Assembly: GCA_029747015.1 (NCBI GenBank)
Contig: JAKOGI010000142.1
Span: 769,501 to 833,500 of the forward strand
Direction of reading: 5' to 3'
Length of the DNA stretch: 64,000 nt
Source of the DNA: Carnegiea gigantea
Lineage: Eukaryota; Streptophyta; Magnoliopsida; Caryophyllales; Cactaceae
Under the pieces are notes generated by a model that was not told where the DNA came from, did no database searches, and was given only the letters and a program-made list of their open reading frames with translations. The stretch's first letter is position 1. Each line of letters starts with the position of its first letter. Positions 1-11,774 of this stretch are shown here, in pieces. The position numbers and the translations under genes are program-made.

Positions 1-417
1 ATAGACATATCATATGGTAAAAGTGCTTATTGTATGCACTAGGATTCTACTCACCGGGCTTACTCTTAGACCAATCAAGATAAAACATCCTGCATTCAAG
101 TTTAAAACATGATCCAATTTTATTAGGTGGCTAGTTTTTTCTTTTTTTTTGGGGGGAGACACAAAGATTAATACAGACAGAATTCTACTCCAAACTCTCT
201 ATAACAACTCCCAACGACTTTTCCTGCTCCAAGTTTAGGTAATAATTTTCCCATATGTATAATATAATTGGCAGCTGTATGTATGAAAAGATATTTGCAC
301 GAGGAGATACATCACCACAATTATCTGCAGACTGCAGATGATCAGATGAGGTTTTCATGTGGGCTACTGCATATGTTCGCCGACTTTTCCTGCTCACTAG
401 ATAATACATATCCTTCT
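1..417. other. Intergenic, no gene recognised
   Basis: This is AT-rich sequence with short poly-T and poly-G runs near 130-160. The open frames on both strands are short and show no family resemblance. I see no gene here. Confidence 0.5.
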
Positions 418-762
418 ATGGGCCCCTTTTTTTCGTTGACATTTTTTAATTTATCAACTTTAATAAATTTTAATTAATTTTAACCCATTTCAGTAAAAAA
501 AAAATGTAAACTTCAACCAACTTCAATCCATTTCAACCTATCTCTAAAAATTTATTCTCACTATTTTAATCAACTTTCACTCATCATATAAAAATATATC
601 AAGTTCAACCCACTTCAATCAACTTCAACCCACTGCAACCCACTTCAACCTATTTCAATTCACTTCAACAAAAAGTATTAATTTCAACTCACCTCAACTT
701 ACCTCAACCAACTTTACACTTTTACCAACCTTAATTTCTCAACCAAAAAAAGAGGCCCTATA
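418..762. repeat. 10-nt-repeat MITE-like element, copy A
   Basis: The left end reads GGGCCCCTTTTTTTCGTTGA. The right end, reverse-complemented, reads GGGCCTCTTTTTTTGGTTGA, so the element has imperfect terminal inverted repeats. Between them is a degenerate tandem array with a unit near TTCAACCCAC, cleanest at about 604-668 where successive units are exactly 10 nt apart. No coding capacity is visible. The same design recurs at 1371, 20729, 21365, 26422, 32441 and 63680. The class is uncertain; a PIF/Harbinger-like MITE is possible because two sister copies are flanked by TTA. Confidence 0.6.
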
Positions 763-1370
763 TTTGACAAATAAAATAAAAAATAAATAATATGCGTCTT
801 GAATCACTATTGATTCAAAATAAAAAATTTTGGTCTAAATCAGTTTGAAATTAATAGTAATACGCTAGTTTTTTTAATGAGATGGGACTACACTTATAAG
901 CTTATTGTGAGACGTCAATTTTTTAATATCAATTAATAAAGATAAAAGCGACCGATAGTTTGATATCGATTGCAGTCACTACTACTCGATGAGTTATTAA
1001 TCATCTTTAAATAAGTTAGATTTTACTTAATATAAATCATTAGTCACTTTGAAACCTTCAAAAGTTACCTTTAAATAAGTTCATCTTATTATAAATCTTA
1101 TGTGAGCCGATCTAATTCAAAACTTTGTAGAAGTAATAAATCTATTACTTTAAATATACAAAATTTTCCAAATTTAACAGTATTGCTATTTAAGTTTTTA
1201 AACTTGTCTACAATGTTCCTTAGTAACAAAATTAAACTATACGATATTCAAATATTTTTTTTTTTTTTTGGTAACAATCAATAATTTGAAGATTTTAGAG
1301 CATTTCACACAATTTTTTTTTTGGTACACACGTAAAATTAAATTAAAACAATATAAAATCTTATTCTAAT

Positions 1371-1574
1371 TTAAGGCTCTGTTCTTTTTGTTTGGTAAAT
1401 TTCAATTTACCAACTTCAACTAAGTTTAATTCACTTTAACCCACTTCATCAACTTCAATAAAAAAAATATCCATTTCAACCAATTTCAACTAATTTCAAC
1501 CCACTTTTCACTATTTTAACCAGCTTCTACCCATCATATAAAAAAATCAACCCACTTTAATCCACTTCAACCGA
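1371..1574. repeat. 10-nt-repeat MITE-like element, copy B (right end lost)
   Basis: The left end AAGGCTCTGTTCTTTTTG follows TTTA. The interior repeats a TTCAACYCAC-like decamer, as in copy A. The right terminal inverted repeat is missing: the array stops abruptly near 1571, where a different dispersed repeat begins, so this copy seems truncated or interrupted. Confidence 0.5.
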
Positions 1575-1880
1575 AGTTGTAAATATCCTACCGGCATCGT
1601 AAAGTTTTTTCATTGGAATAAGACATACCAGATTTATGTACCATTGTACCGGAGCTCGTACATGAAATTCAAAAATATTAAAAAAATTAAAGTACAAAAA
1701 AGTTGAAATTTTAGTGTACCGAATGATATTTGACCGAAAATCCCAGTACCGCTTGGTATTTGACGGTATAGAGCAGTATTGACCGGTACAATATCGGACA
1801 ATAGCTTGTACGATTTCTTAAACGGTATGGTACGCTTCGCCTGATACCGGGCGGTACGGTGCAGTATTTATTAGGACGGA
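1575..1880. repeat. Dispersed repeat rich in GGTAC/GTACC motifs
   Basis: This stretch is full of short alternating GTACC and GGTAC words and abuts the broken end of copy B. A related piece, including CGATACGGTACGCTTC, lies near 40500-40570. It is probably a degenerate non-autonomous transposon fragment. No ends or TSD could be fixed. Confidence 0.35.
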
Positions 1881-4259
1881 TCCTTGTTGTGGTTAGAGGT
1901 GTCCATGGGCACCCCTGACCCCAAAAAGTTTTTAATGAGGTCAAAAGATTTTTAATGAGCTATTTTAAAGAGGGTCAATTTAGAATTTATGGACACCCCT
2001 AAAATAAGCCCTAAAATATTTTATGGACACTCTCTAAATATACTCAATCTACATATTAACATTTTTGTTTTCTTAAATATAAAATTTACAGTTATAAAGT
2101 TCAAATTTTATAGCAAAATAAAATAGAATTAAATGTCCTCAAGCTCAAATTTCTCTCTCTACCTCCTCTTCTAAGGCCAAACTGCATTCCACTTTTCCAA
2201 ATCTCTTTCTATGTCTCTCTTCCTCTCTCTTACGTGGATTTTAGACTTGTTAATTTAATCTATTATTCTCTTGGATTTTCTTTTATTGTTATCATTGATT
2301 TTTTTGACTGTTCTATTGCGATATATTTTTAGTGCCGAATTTTCTTTAAGTTTTCACCAGTTACTTATTCGAACTTGATGCTGATTTTTTCCTCATCCTT
2401 TTGGTGTAACTAGATAGTGGAGATCACTTATTTTTAGTTTAATTTCATGTTTGATATGCTCACGACATGGTTTAATTTTTTTTGTTTTATTAATTAGTGC
2501 TGATAATGTGTGCTGTGCAACGAATGGTTTTAGTAAATGATACGTAATAATAATATTCTAGGATTTCAACACCATTTATGCGTCAACTACAAAATATGAA
2601 AATCACATAGAGCAAACATAGTAGTAGACGACCAAAGTGTTTTTTTTTTTTTTTTTTTGGTTAGAGTAGAGAAGTGAAACATATAATTATTGCGTATCAT
2701 ATGACCTTTTTTGGGGGAGTGTACATTAGTGATGAAATTAATAGATAGACACCCCCTATTTTAAATGTCTAGTTTCCCCACTAGTATTTATAACACTGAA
2801 TTTAACTCACTTCAACTTACGTCAAAAATGCCCATTTTAATCTCAGCTAATTCCACCTATTTTTCAATTCGTACTTTTCAAAAAAGACCCTGAGAATTTA
2901 TCGTTATGATTTCTCGATCCCCAAAAAACAGACTCTATCATCATTTTAAAAATAAAAATTTCTTTATTCAATCCCAAGGACTAAATGAAGAGGCCCTTCC
3001 CCACCTTGACATTGAATTAGCATTTAAGAATGATGACTAACGAACTAAATTCCAAATCAATCCCAATAATAATTACTGTAAAAGATGCCCGGGTCCTCCC
3101 TCCCACATTCAATTTGCGTTGCCCATAAGCAAATGCCTTAACCTAATCCATTTTTGGATCAATGTTTTCATCACTTTCACAAGATTTTTTTTTTTTTTTT
3201 TGGGGATCAACTATATATCTTAACCAAATAAATCAACATATATATTATCATTTTGTTTACCAACAATAAAAGGTGCAATTTATAAAATATTAATGTACCA
3301 TCCGACATTTACAATAGAAATTTAACTAAAAGAAATACATTCTCCATTATCAAATCAGTTACTCGGATCCTAATTCCATGAGATTTATTTTGCTACAAAA
3401 ACAATAGAGATGTAGTTTTTGAGATGAAAGACTGTATTTGGATCATTACCATCAGAGACCCATCCTGCAACTTTGAGATGATTTGTCCCAACAACATCCA
3501 AAAATCCCTATCCTCCCCGTCAGCTTGATCAAGTATCTCTATATACTCTCTTGGTGGCTCTAATTATTAGAGTTAGACGGTCACGTCTTCACCTAAGTGG
3601 TGGACACCAATCAAGATATTTTAAACCTATAAATAAAGAGGTTTAAGGATCTAATTCATTATCGTTGGTGAAAACCTAAATAACACCCAAAATTACTATC
3701 CCCCCTCTGTCAGAGCTGCCTAGCCATTATTCGGCTTTTGGGACGTGACATTCAAGGAAATTCTAATAGTCGCCTCTCAGCTTCGATTACATCTCATGGA
3801 CGACAACTGAACTCTATGGTTCTGCACCCTAAAAGTCAGTCCTTTAATCTATTCATATCCAAATGGTCTAGCTACTGAACAAAATAGGAACATTCCTTTA
3901 TTTTTAGAGTTATGCGAAGCTTGGGCAACCTCTACAATTAATAGGTCAAAATTACTATTAAGATAACAGTTCATTCTCTCTGGAAAAGCACTGATGGTGG
4001 AAGTATGTTCTTGAGCTAACATGCTCAGCATGAGGCTTATCGTCCTTCATATGCTAGCTGGTGTTCCACCCTATCTCTAGCATTCTCCTTTTTTTTACTG
4101 TTCCATTGATTTCACTTAAAAAATTACTGCCTTGATTGGTTAGGTATTACATGTACTCTTGAGTATTTGATTATCTTGGAGGTTTAAAATGAAGTGCAAC
4201 TCTTGTAGCATGCACTAACTGAGCTAAAATAGGGTTTAATTCTTCAGTGAACTTTGACG
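1881..4259. other. Intergenic, no gene recognised
   Basis: This is AT-rich sequence with poly-T tracts near 2640 and 3187 and a fragment with TTCAACTTAC-like words near 2790-2890 that may be a remnant of the 10-nt-repeat family. The open frames are short, lack recognisable motifs and have no convincing splice chain. I see no supported gene. Confidence 0.45.
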
Positions 4260-4267
4260 TTCAAAAT

Positions 4268-4688
4268 TAGGGGTGGGTAAAGAGTCGGGTACCTATTTGA
4301 TCAAGTGAGTAAGCCTGTTTAAAACAGGATCAATAAAGGATTGGGTCAATAATGGATCGGCTCATTAACGATCTGTTTACTAACGTGTTACTTTTCAACC
4401 TACTTGTCACACTAATTTACATGCTGCAATTAGTTAGACTTATTAGTATTGTTTTATGCATAAAAATAATTATTATAAACATTTTTTTGGGTGTAAGTTT
4501 GTTCCATTTTAAAACGGGCCAAATGCAGCTCGCCCATAACCCAACCAGACCCCACCAAATAGTCGACCCATTTATTTACATAAAAGGCCTGACCCGACCC
4601 AAATCGTTAACGGGTCCGCCATAACCTAACCCACTTTACAAACGGGCCGGCCCTAACCCGATCCAACTCGATCCATTGCCCACCCCGA
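4268..4688. mobile_element. hAT-type MITE with 8-bp TSD
   Basis: The element starts TAGGGGTGGGTAAAG and ends with the near-inverse CATTGCCCACCCCGA. It is flanked on both sides by the same 8-bp word, TTCAAAAT (4260-4267 and 4689-4696). An 8-bp TSD with TAGGG-type ends is characteristic of hAT elements. The 421-bp interior has many GGGTC/GACCC words and no transposase, so it is non-autonomous. Confidence 0.75.
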
Positions 4689-4817
4689 TTCAAAATTCAA
4701 TGACTTTGCATTGTTCCCACATGCACAATAATTTACAAACATGAGTTTTTCCCAAAAACTCAACATAAACAGATTGCTATCCATGTAAACTTTTTCAGTT
4801 TTAAATTAGACGATACC

Positions 4818-4990
4818 TAGTTAGGGCGTGTTCGTTTTAGTATTAGCAGAGAACCGTTTACCATTTTTTACTATTTCTTATTGCTCTTCATTACAAAACT
4901 TAAACCGCGGAGTGTGACGAACCCTAATTGTTCCTGACTGTTCCTAATTACTTCTTACTGCTTAAAACTGTTAATTTTTATTGTGACCCA
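4818..4990. repeat. Possible partial 10-nt-repeat element
   Basis: One end, TTAGGGCGTGTTCGTTTTAG, resembles the ends of the 10-nt-repeat family. Words such as TGTTCCTGAC, TGTTCCTAAT and TACTTCTTAC follow at 10-nt spacing near 4929-4960. The opposite end is not clear, so this is a weaker member. Confidence 0.3.
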
Positions 4991-5780
4991 CAACCCTGGG
5001 GAGGGGGGGGGGGAACAGTTGTGAATCCATGACCTTCAATCGAAAAACAAAGAAAAAAGGATAACCTGATTAATATATATGGGCTGACATTATCAGTAGT
5101 CCCAATTCCCAAGAACGTGAGTATAGGACTCTTAGGTTAATTATATCAGACAAAATTACTCATTTTTTTTTTTTTTTTGGGTTTTTGGTACCACAGCATC
5201 TTGTAAGTTGTATCCAATAATTAAATCGCTTTCAATTTAAATAAATAAAACAAAATTCAAAACAGAAAAATCAATTAAAACAAGGCAAGAAACTCGGCAT
5301 CGATCCTATTCCCATGCCATTATTATTTGTTGGCTCGATCTGCTTGGATGGACCATGTGGTCCATATATGTCACCATATCTATATCAACAACGGTCAATG
5401 ACGTCTTTCTGGAATAATCTCGTCATGTTTTCTCATGGGTCGGATCTTAACTTCTTTTGGATAGACTGTACAATTAATCGGTCTATCAATAATAGTGACG
5501 AGTAATTTTTGGTTAAAATCGACTCAAATTTTTATCAAATTTGACTGTTTTTTTGTAGTGATATTGTTGTGTCATTTTTGGTCGAGTCCTACTTTCAAAT
5601 AACTTAAAACTTTATGATTATATTCTTGTTTTTCATATGGACAACTGACAGTCTGTTCATCTCGAAGGTTAAATTAGCAACATGATCTATTGGTAAGTAA
5701 TAATAACAGATAAGAAACAACGCTAAGAAGTTGCAAGGAGGTTTAATCATTAGGTACATTGTTGTTAGTACTAAGGGGTG
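4991..5780. other. Intergenic, no gene recognised
   Basis: The stretch includes homopolymer runs (poly-G near 5000, poly-T near 5165) and otherwise AT-rich unique sequence. A 63-codon open frame at 5314-5505 has no recognisable family motif and no splice context. Confidence 0.4.
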
Positions 5781-5784
5781 CTAA

Positions 5785-5990
5785 GCATTGATAATCAGCG
5801 ATACAAGTTTATTTTTTTTATTTTTGTTGTCTCGGATCCTTCATTTCACTGGAATCGAGTTACTATTGGCCCAATAAGGGATAAAGCTCTCTCATTACAG
5901 CTGTTCTCCATTCACAAGACTCGAACTCGAGATCTTACTTAAGGGAAACAAGTGACAAATTATTTGAACCAACCTGTATTGATAGCGATA
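5785..5990 (-). mobile_element. Probable tRNA-derived SINE
   Basis: Read on the minus strand, a Pol III B-box-like word (GAGTTCGAGTC) is followed by text typical of plant Au-like SINEs, with a GGGCTTTA-like word and GGGCC. It ends in an A-rich tail, seen as poly-T near 5812-5825 on the plus strand. The A box is degenerate and no TSD was fixed, so the call rests on resemblance. Confidence 0.4.
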
Positions 5991-6744
5991 AAAATTTATG
6001 TATATTAAGCAGTATAGTAATTCTTTTAATATTGAAATGACCATATCCTAAAAAGATGGCCACTTTAGGACGAAATTGGATTATTGTTATATTAGGTTTG
6101 TATTTCTTTCAATGATTTCAAGACAATTCCGTGTCATCTTATTGTTCATTGCTAATATTTATTAACTCTAATTGTAAAAAGTATAAAGAGAGCTTGAATT
6201 TCTTAATCATGAAGAGTTGGACACTTGAGAGTTGGTCACTCTTGTCCCATTACTAATAGTCAATCGTCATTATCCATTGCCTTGCTTTCTTCTAAAGGTG
6301 CAATAATAGAACCAATGGAAAGACAATAGAGTTTTGTGTATGATGATTGATGCATTTGAAAGTTTTCCAGGGCTAAGGGCTTTTTCATATCCATTTTTTG
6401 AATTTAATAAAGTAATCTAACTCGGAGTTGTATTTATCATAAAAACATCTTATTAGAAAAGGAATAAGAAAAACAGAGCGAAAAAGAATATAAAACGTAA
6501 ATTTCTCTCATACCTTGTAATCAAATTTGAATTCTCTTCCCAAGTTCTTACGAAAAGTGGGGGAGAAGAAATCAATATTCATCAAACCATCCCCCTCCCT
6601 TTGGTGTCAATGAGGAACAAGATCAATATATATGAATTTAACTTAATATTTGATAACACTTCTGTAAATTTTATCAGTTGAATTAACTAATACTGTCTTT
6701 GTTAAGGCATCTTTTGATGGTTAGTCATGTCCATATCTTCATAA
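5991..6744. other. Intergenic, no gene recognised
   Basis: AT-rich sequence with no convincing open frame, RNA gene or repeat boundary. Confidence 0.4.
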
Positions 6745-7155
6745 TATAGGAAAGGACAATGTAAGGCCACCCCCACCCACTAGCACGGGTTCCAGTGGGT
6801 GGGGATCAGGTTCCACAAAAAGTGGCACTTGGTCTTGCCTACGTAGGAGAAACGAGGGTAAGCATGTGGGTAGACTCTGCAGTCCATTCCTCCCGTCATT
6901 CCAATTTTTTTTGGGTCTTTTTTTGATTTTTTATTTCATTTTTCCTTTTTTTGGCTAAAAAAATTATTTAGGTAGTTATAAAAAAAGATTGTGTATTATG
7001 AAGTGGGTCATTAAAAAATATTTGATTGGATTATTTATGTTGGAGTTTTATTGGTTGGAGAAGTGATAAAATATGAGTTCCAAATTAGTGAAACTTTTGC
7101 TGATGTAGCAAGCTTGAGTTCTAATTTTTGGAACTCAAGTTGAGAATACTCTTAT
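6745..7155. repeat. Dispersed repeat, copy 1 of a pair
   Basis: This stretch aligns in order with 30712-31090. Both begin with GC-rich text around TGGGTGGG, pass through a poly-T/ATTATTT region and a shared GAGTT...GAGAAGTGA block, and end near GAGAATACTCTTA or GAAAATGCTGTAA. The ends resemble the GAGCATTCTCA ends of common plant MITEs. It has no coding capacity. Confidence 0.5.
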
Positions 7156-10152
7156 ATATCAACATATGATGGGCCCTCATATGAAAGTTGCTACTAACTC
7201 ATGGGCCTACCATAAACGGCCCAAAAGTACAAACTAAGGAGGAACTTAAGCCCAAAGGCCGCTAGTAACTCGTAGGCCCAGGGTATCATCATATGCTTGG
7301 CCAACCTCAACAATCAACACCCAACACGCCCTCCCTCCAAAAAAAAGAAATAAGAAATAAGAAAAAAAGGTTCTAGCATACTTTTAGAGTTTAGGAAATT
7401 CAATTCAAGATGGTGAGTGATACTTTTGTACACAATGCTAAAAATACGATGTAGAAATAATATTAGAACATATCACATCTTAAAATTATAAAATGACACA
7501 AATCAGACGAGATATTACGTCATCTCAACACCTTATACTAAAGTGATATTATTTACAACTTTGGTGTAATATTTAAGTTGAACATAAGTATTTGAACTTG
7601 TTTTAACAAAGGTCACTCTCAAGTACTGAAATTATGGAACATTTTTAAAAAAAGGATTCCATAAACAATGGTGAATATAAAAAATCCTTGTGAGACAAGA
7701 TTATCTCATTGACAAATTACCTCAGAATTACAAAGCAAATAATGTTGAAATTAAAATAAATTAAGATTAATAGTTTGAAATTTAACCAGAAAAAGAACAT
7801 GGCCATGGTTGAGGTTTTTATAGTCACTTGCAGGGAGTTGCTGTCATGTAAAGACTGAAGTCATGAATGCATTAGAAGCAGGCCTTTGTACTTGTCTGGC
7901 CTTTGTACTTGTCTGTTAACTGGGGCGGAGAACACACATCCTTACTGAGACTGCATTAACATTTTGTCAAAAATAACTAATGCTAGGCATTTGTGCAGCT
8001 TTATGAGTCATATGGTTTGATGGAGAGTACTCCGTTGTACTTTCCCTCTGTTATTAATTACCATATGACACCACCTTTTTTAGAAAAACTTGTTGAAAAA
8101 GTTCTGAAGTCTGTTGATTTTTTTTTTTCAAAAAAAAAAAACCATCTTGGAAACCCAACGGTCAAAGATTCAATGTCAACTGTAAAAAATGGGTTACAGT
8201 CATGGCTCTTTAAATGTATTTCAGATACGGACATAATAGACCACTAAGGCTACCTTGGACTTGGAGGAGCAATCGAGTTTCAAATTCTAGTATAACCTAA
8301 TCCATTCGAGCCCAGTTAATAACCCATTGAGACTACTTTACGTAAAAGACCAATAGACTTGATGCTACTAAGGGTAAGACCACATATATCTTGTGCTTCT
8401 CAAATAGCAGCAGCACTTATAACAGATGTTATGCCAAGACTTAGCATGGCTATTGAAATCATTTAGAGATGGTAACTTTTGAAGGAAGGGAGAGCATTAA
8501 TGCCAACCCTAATGGACTGTATTTCTCCTAAACCTATGCCCAAACAGCAAGGAATGTCAATGAGCTCTTTCACCAATTAAATAGGTGACTGATTAAGTTA
8601 TCATCTAATGATCTCTACTGCAATCCTCACCCGAAACTGATCGTCAAAGAGATGCTAGGTTAACAACTATACTATCACCACTTCTCTTCCTCTCAGTATG
8701 AATCTCGCTTTCATAAGACATGAGAAAATTCTAATATAAACAGTCTTACTCTTGCAAATACAAGTGTAAACAGGGAGATCGGCTCCCACAATTGATAATT
8801 GACAGAGCTGAATTGTGCGGCCAACAGAATCTGAAGCTTCGTTGGTTCCTGGGCTCATGCAAAATGCCAGACACCCTTCTTTACATGCAAAGCAGTAGAC
8901 AATTGCCTTATAATTCTATCAATTTTTGTTGTTTTTAAACCTTCCATGCCTTGAAATTATCGTCTAATTAGCACACAAACCCAAATTATTTTCCTTTTCC
9001 TTTTCTCTTTCTCCTTTATGTGAAAACGCGTAGCTCACGGGAAAACTTCACGATCCAAACAAGATAATCCTTTATTTTAAAAATAATAATAATAATTTTT
9101 GTTTCATAGTAATGGAATCTCGGGCAGACACAAACATCCCTTCGGGAAAAAAACAAAAATAAAAAAAGACTGACAAAATTGTGCTAAATTATGAAAATTC
9201 AAGTTGTACTAGTATATGTGAAAGTATAGAAAAATTTGCGAAAGGCCTTTCAGAAAACAGATGAATGGGAGAGGGCTAAAGGTAGGTAAGGGAGTGGGCT
9301 AGGGTTCACGTGCCTAGGTTCACGCCTGTTGCAATAAAAAGGACAAACAATTCAAAGCATATATTATACTTATAAAAGTAAATACTTCTATAAGTCGCGT
9401 AAGTCACGTCAGTACTATATATTAAAAATTATCTATATAACGAATATACACTGAGAAAATATATATACGTGACAAATAGAAGTACACACTGCCCAATTTC
9501 TATCCTTTTTTTACCCCCTAATTAATCGAGAATTAGTAAAGTTGAGTCATCCCCACTTATACTTATGTGAATATCTACGGTCTGTCGGAATGTAACATAC
9601 TCTTTAACTCGTCAATTTATAGAGTAAGCATACTACGTTAGACCCCAATATGACACCATCTCGCCTAAGCGAAATTTTTAGGATATAAATTTGGATTTCG
9701 ATCTAAACTCATCTCCAATTATCTGATCAAACCATCTGGGATCAGTTTCAAATAAGGCTAAATTTTGAACTGACTGCTGTTTAACTTAATCCAAAGTTCC
9801 AAACTAAACGTGATTCATAATTATTTTCCAGTTAAATAAGTTCACATCATAAGTCATAACATAAATTTACGAACCAACCATCAATAGATCACAAGTGTGT
9901 AGTTCAGAGCATGAATGGGATAACTATCAAGTCTGCACTAACATACTATTTACGTAAAAAACGCCCAAACCAAGTGTCTAATTGAGAGCATGAATGGGAT
10001 AACTATCACAAAGGCGCTTGTTCCATAACTATCTAAGTTAAGTCTCACCAGAACACTCAAGTCTTGTGCCAAACTTGAAATTTGGGATGCCATACAGTTC
10101 CCGCTTGAATGGCAGCCCAAACAGAACCTCACTCAAAAAAGAAAGAGCGAGC
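7156..10152. other. Intergenic, no gene recognised
   Basis: About 3 kb of AT-rich sequence. An 84-codon frame at 7993-8247 runs through a homopolymer and lacks motifs. The part near 9900-10152 lies just beyond the stop codon of the minus-strand membrane-protein gene and may include its 3' UTR. Confidence 0.45.
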
Positions 10153-11031
10153 CTACCACGAAGGTGAAGTGCGAGGTGAGTCAGAAGATGAAGAGGACTT
10201 GCCAATGTGGCTAGCGGAGTCACCACTGACAGAAGTCCCCAAAGACCTAGCATCTTTCAAAATAACACAACGAGCCTTCGCCTTAGCCCTCGTAGGGAGC
10301 TCCTTCATTGGAGTCACAGGCAATGAGGATGGGCTTGAAGAACTTGAACGGTCCGCCTTTTCTATCTCCTCGCCGCCCAACGACCCGCCACCTTCCAACT
10401 GGGATGGCGAGCTGTCGGGCGTTCCGAAGGGAGTATCCGTTTCCACTCGGGTCGGGTGGGTCACATCATTGTCGTAGATGGGATTCGAGATGTACATCAA
10501 GTTCTCTTCTCTCTTGCTACCACCATAACCAACTTCATCACCAAATCTTTTTCCCTCAACTTCAACCTGAATTTCGGGGTCTGGATTAGACTGATGGGGT
10601 TTAGTAACTGAAATGTAGGATGGAGATGGGGATGAAGATGATGCAAGCCCCACTTGAAGTGGACTTTGAACTCTGAGGAACTGATGGAGCTTGCCATGCT
10701 TCTGCTTCTCAATGTCATCACCGTCGTCGTCATGATTTTCTCTCTCCTCTCTCTTGCTGGGGAGCTTGGGGAAGAGGAAGCTTCTAGGAGCATCTAGAAC
10801 TCCTTGACAGTAGAAACTAGTAAGAGGGGAAGGAGTGGACTGGTCTTGAGCTTGTTGGGGTTGAGGAATACAAGGGTTTTCGGAGGGTTTTGTGGCTTTG
10901 TGCTTTCGCCAGCGAAGGAGAAGAGAGCAGTAGAGCTCAGCTAGAAGGACCAACACTAGGCCTAGCACAATGGCAAGGATCATCACCACTGGAAGTATTG
11001 CCCCCATCATCACCTTTGATGAGCCCTTCAT
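10153..11031 (-). CDS. Single-pass membrane protein of unknown function, plant-specific
   Basis: The single exon encodes 292 residues. Residues about 8-33 form a strongly hydrophobic segment (ILPVVMILAIVLGLVLVLLA), followed by a basic LLLRWRKHK stretch, so the N terminus probably anchors the protein with the tail in the cytosol. The remaining ~255 residues are low in hydrophobic content and rich in Ser, Pro, Glu and Asp. Within them are short conserved-looking motifs: a QGVLDAPRSFLFPK-like block near residue 77, and YDND plus TPFGTPDSSPSQLE near 186-213. I associate these blocks with an uncharacterised plant family, but no function is known to me. The start is the first Met, directly preceded by a GA-rich 5' leader. 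No intron is needed. Confidence 0.75.
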   Translation of the reverse strand: MKGSSKVMMGAILPVVMILAIVLGLVLVLLAELYCSLLLRWRKHKATKPSENPCIPQPQQAQDQSTPSPLTSFYCQGVLDAPRSFLFPKLPSKREERENHDDDGDDIEKQKHGKLHQFLRVQSPLQVGLASSSSPSPSYISVTKPHQSNPDPEIQVEVEGKRFGDEVGYGGSKREENLMYISNPIYDNDVTHPTRVETDTPFGTPDSSPSQLEGGGSLGGEEIEKADRSSSSSPSSLPVTPMKELPTRAKAKARCVILKDARSLGTSVSGDSASHIGKSSSSSDSPRTSPSW

Positions 11032-11032
11032 C

Positions 11033-11052
11033 TCTCTCTCTCTCTCTCTTTG
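11033..11052. repeat. (CT)n tract in the 5' leader of the membrane-protein gene
   Basis: The CT tract lies directly upstream of the minus-strand start codon and is GA-rich in transcript sense. Pyrimidine/purine dinucleotide tracts are frequent in plant 5' leaders. Confidence 0.6.
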
Positions 11053-11774
11053 TGATCTTAGTGTCTATCTCTCTCTTAATTTTTCGTTGTGAAATGACAG
11101 AATGAGGAGAGAGAGAAAAGCAAGTCATAAAAAGAGCTGAGGAGTCATGGGATACCACCTTGGTTTTTTTGGCGGGAAAGGGGTTGAACAACAGATGGCA
11201 AGTGAAGGACTGGTGACTTTGGGAGGCGAGTCTTGGAAGGACGCATTGGCCTAAATAGCTTATGGACAATCAAGGGGCATAATGGTCTTTCTCTTTTCCA
11301 GAAGATGCTTCGATGCCACTCAGTACAATCCATGCTCTGCAAACTCGGGAATAAACACCTAAATTTGACCAAAAGTTCTGCTCTAATATCTCCACAATAA
11401 CAAAGCTGTATACTTAGTTCTAGACAAAGCAAACAAACATGTAATACTCTTCCAAAAAAGAAAAGAAAAAGAAAAGAAAAAGGCAATGAAATTATATTGA
11501 ATGATCATTTGTTATTCGTGTGAGAAAATATGTAGCAAACATGCCTATCAATGTTACAAGCAAGAAGTTCCTCAGTGGAGTGGCATATGGCCTAGGAATG
11601 ACCAACTATAGTTAACGGAGCATTTTCCGACCCAATATGACACATGATATTATCGGGGTGACTAGTGAAGCTCATGTAGGATGAATGGAGAGGGCAACCC
11701 TTGTAAGCCTTCTTGTAGCAAAAATGCTGAAGAGAATGCAAGGTCAGGGAGTTTACCCGATTAAGAGGGTATCT
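11053..11774. other. Gap between the membrane-protein and IST1-like genes
   Basis: This interval should hold the promoter of the membrane-protein gene and the 3' UTR of the IST1-like gene, both on the minus strand. The 110- and 113-codon frames here overlap low-complexity A/T and GA tracts and are not supported as genes. Confidence 0.45.

Noticed and set aside
604..668. Short regularly spaced repeats resembling a CRISPR-like array
   Set aside because: The units are contiguous 10-mers without spacers, degenerate, and in a plant nuclear genome. They are a tandem-repeat interior of a MITE-like element.
3849..4031. Possible LINE RNase H remnant, minus strand
   Set aside because: A faint LIVEVAQA-like string is not enough; no DGNxVAH-type motif or tail is present nearby.
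7993..8247. 84-codon open frame, plus strand
   Set aside because: It runs through T and A homopolymers, has no recognisable motif and no splice context.
10497..10793. 98-codon minus frame and other frames overlapping 10109-10589
   Set aside because: They are shadows of the membrane-protein gene in other frames.
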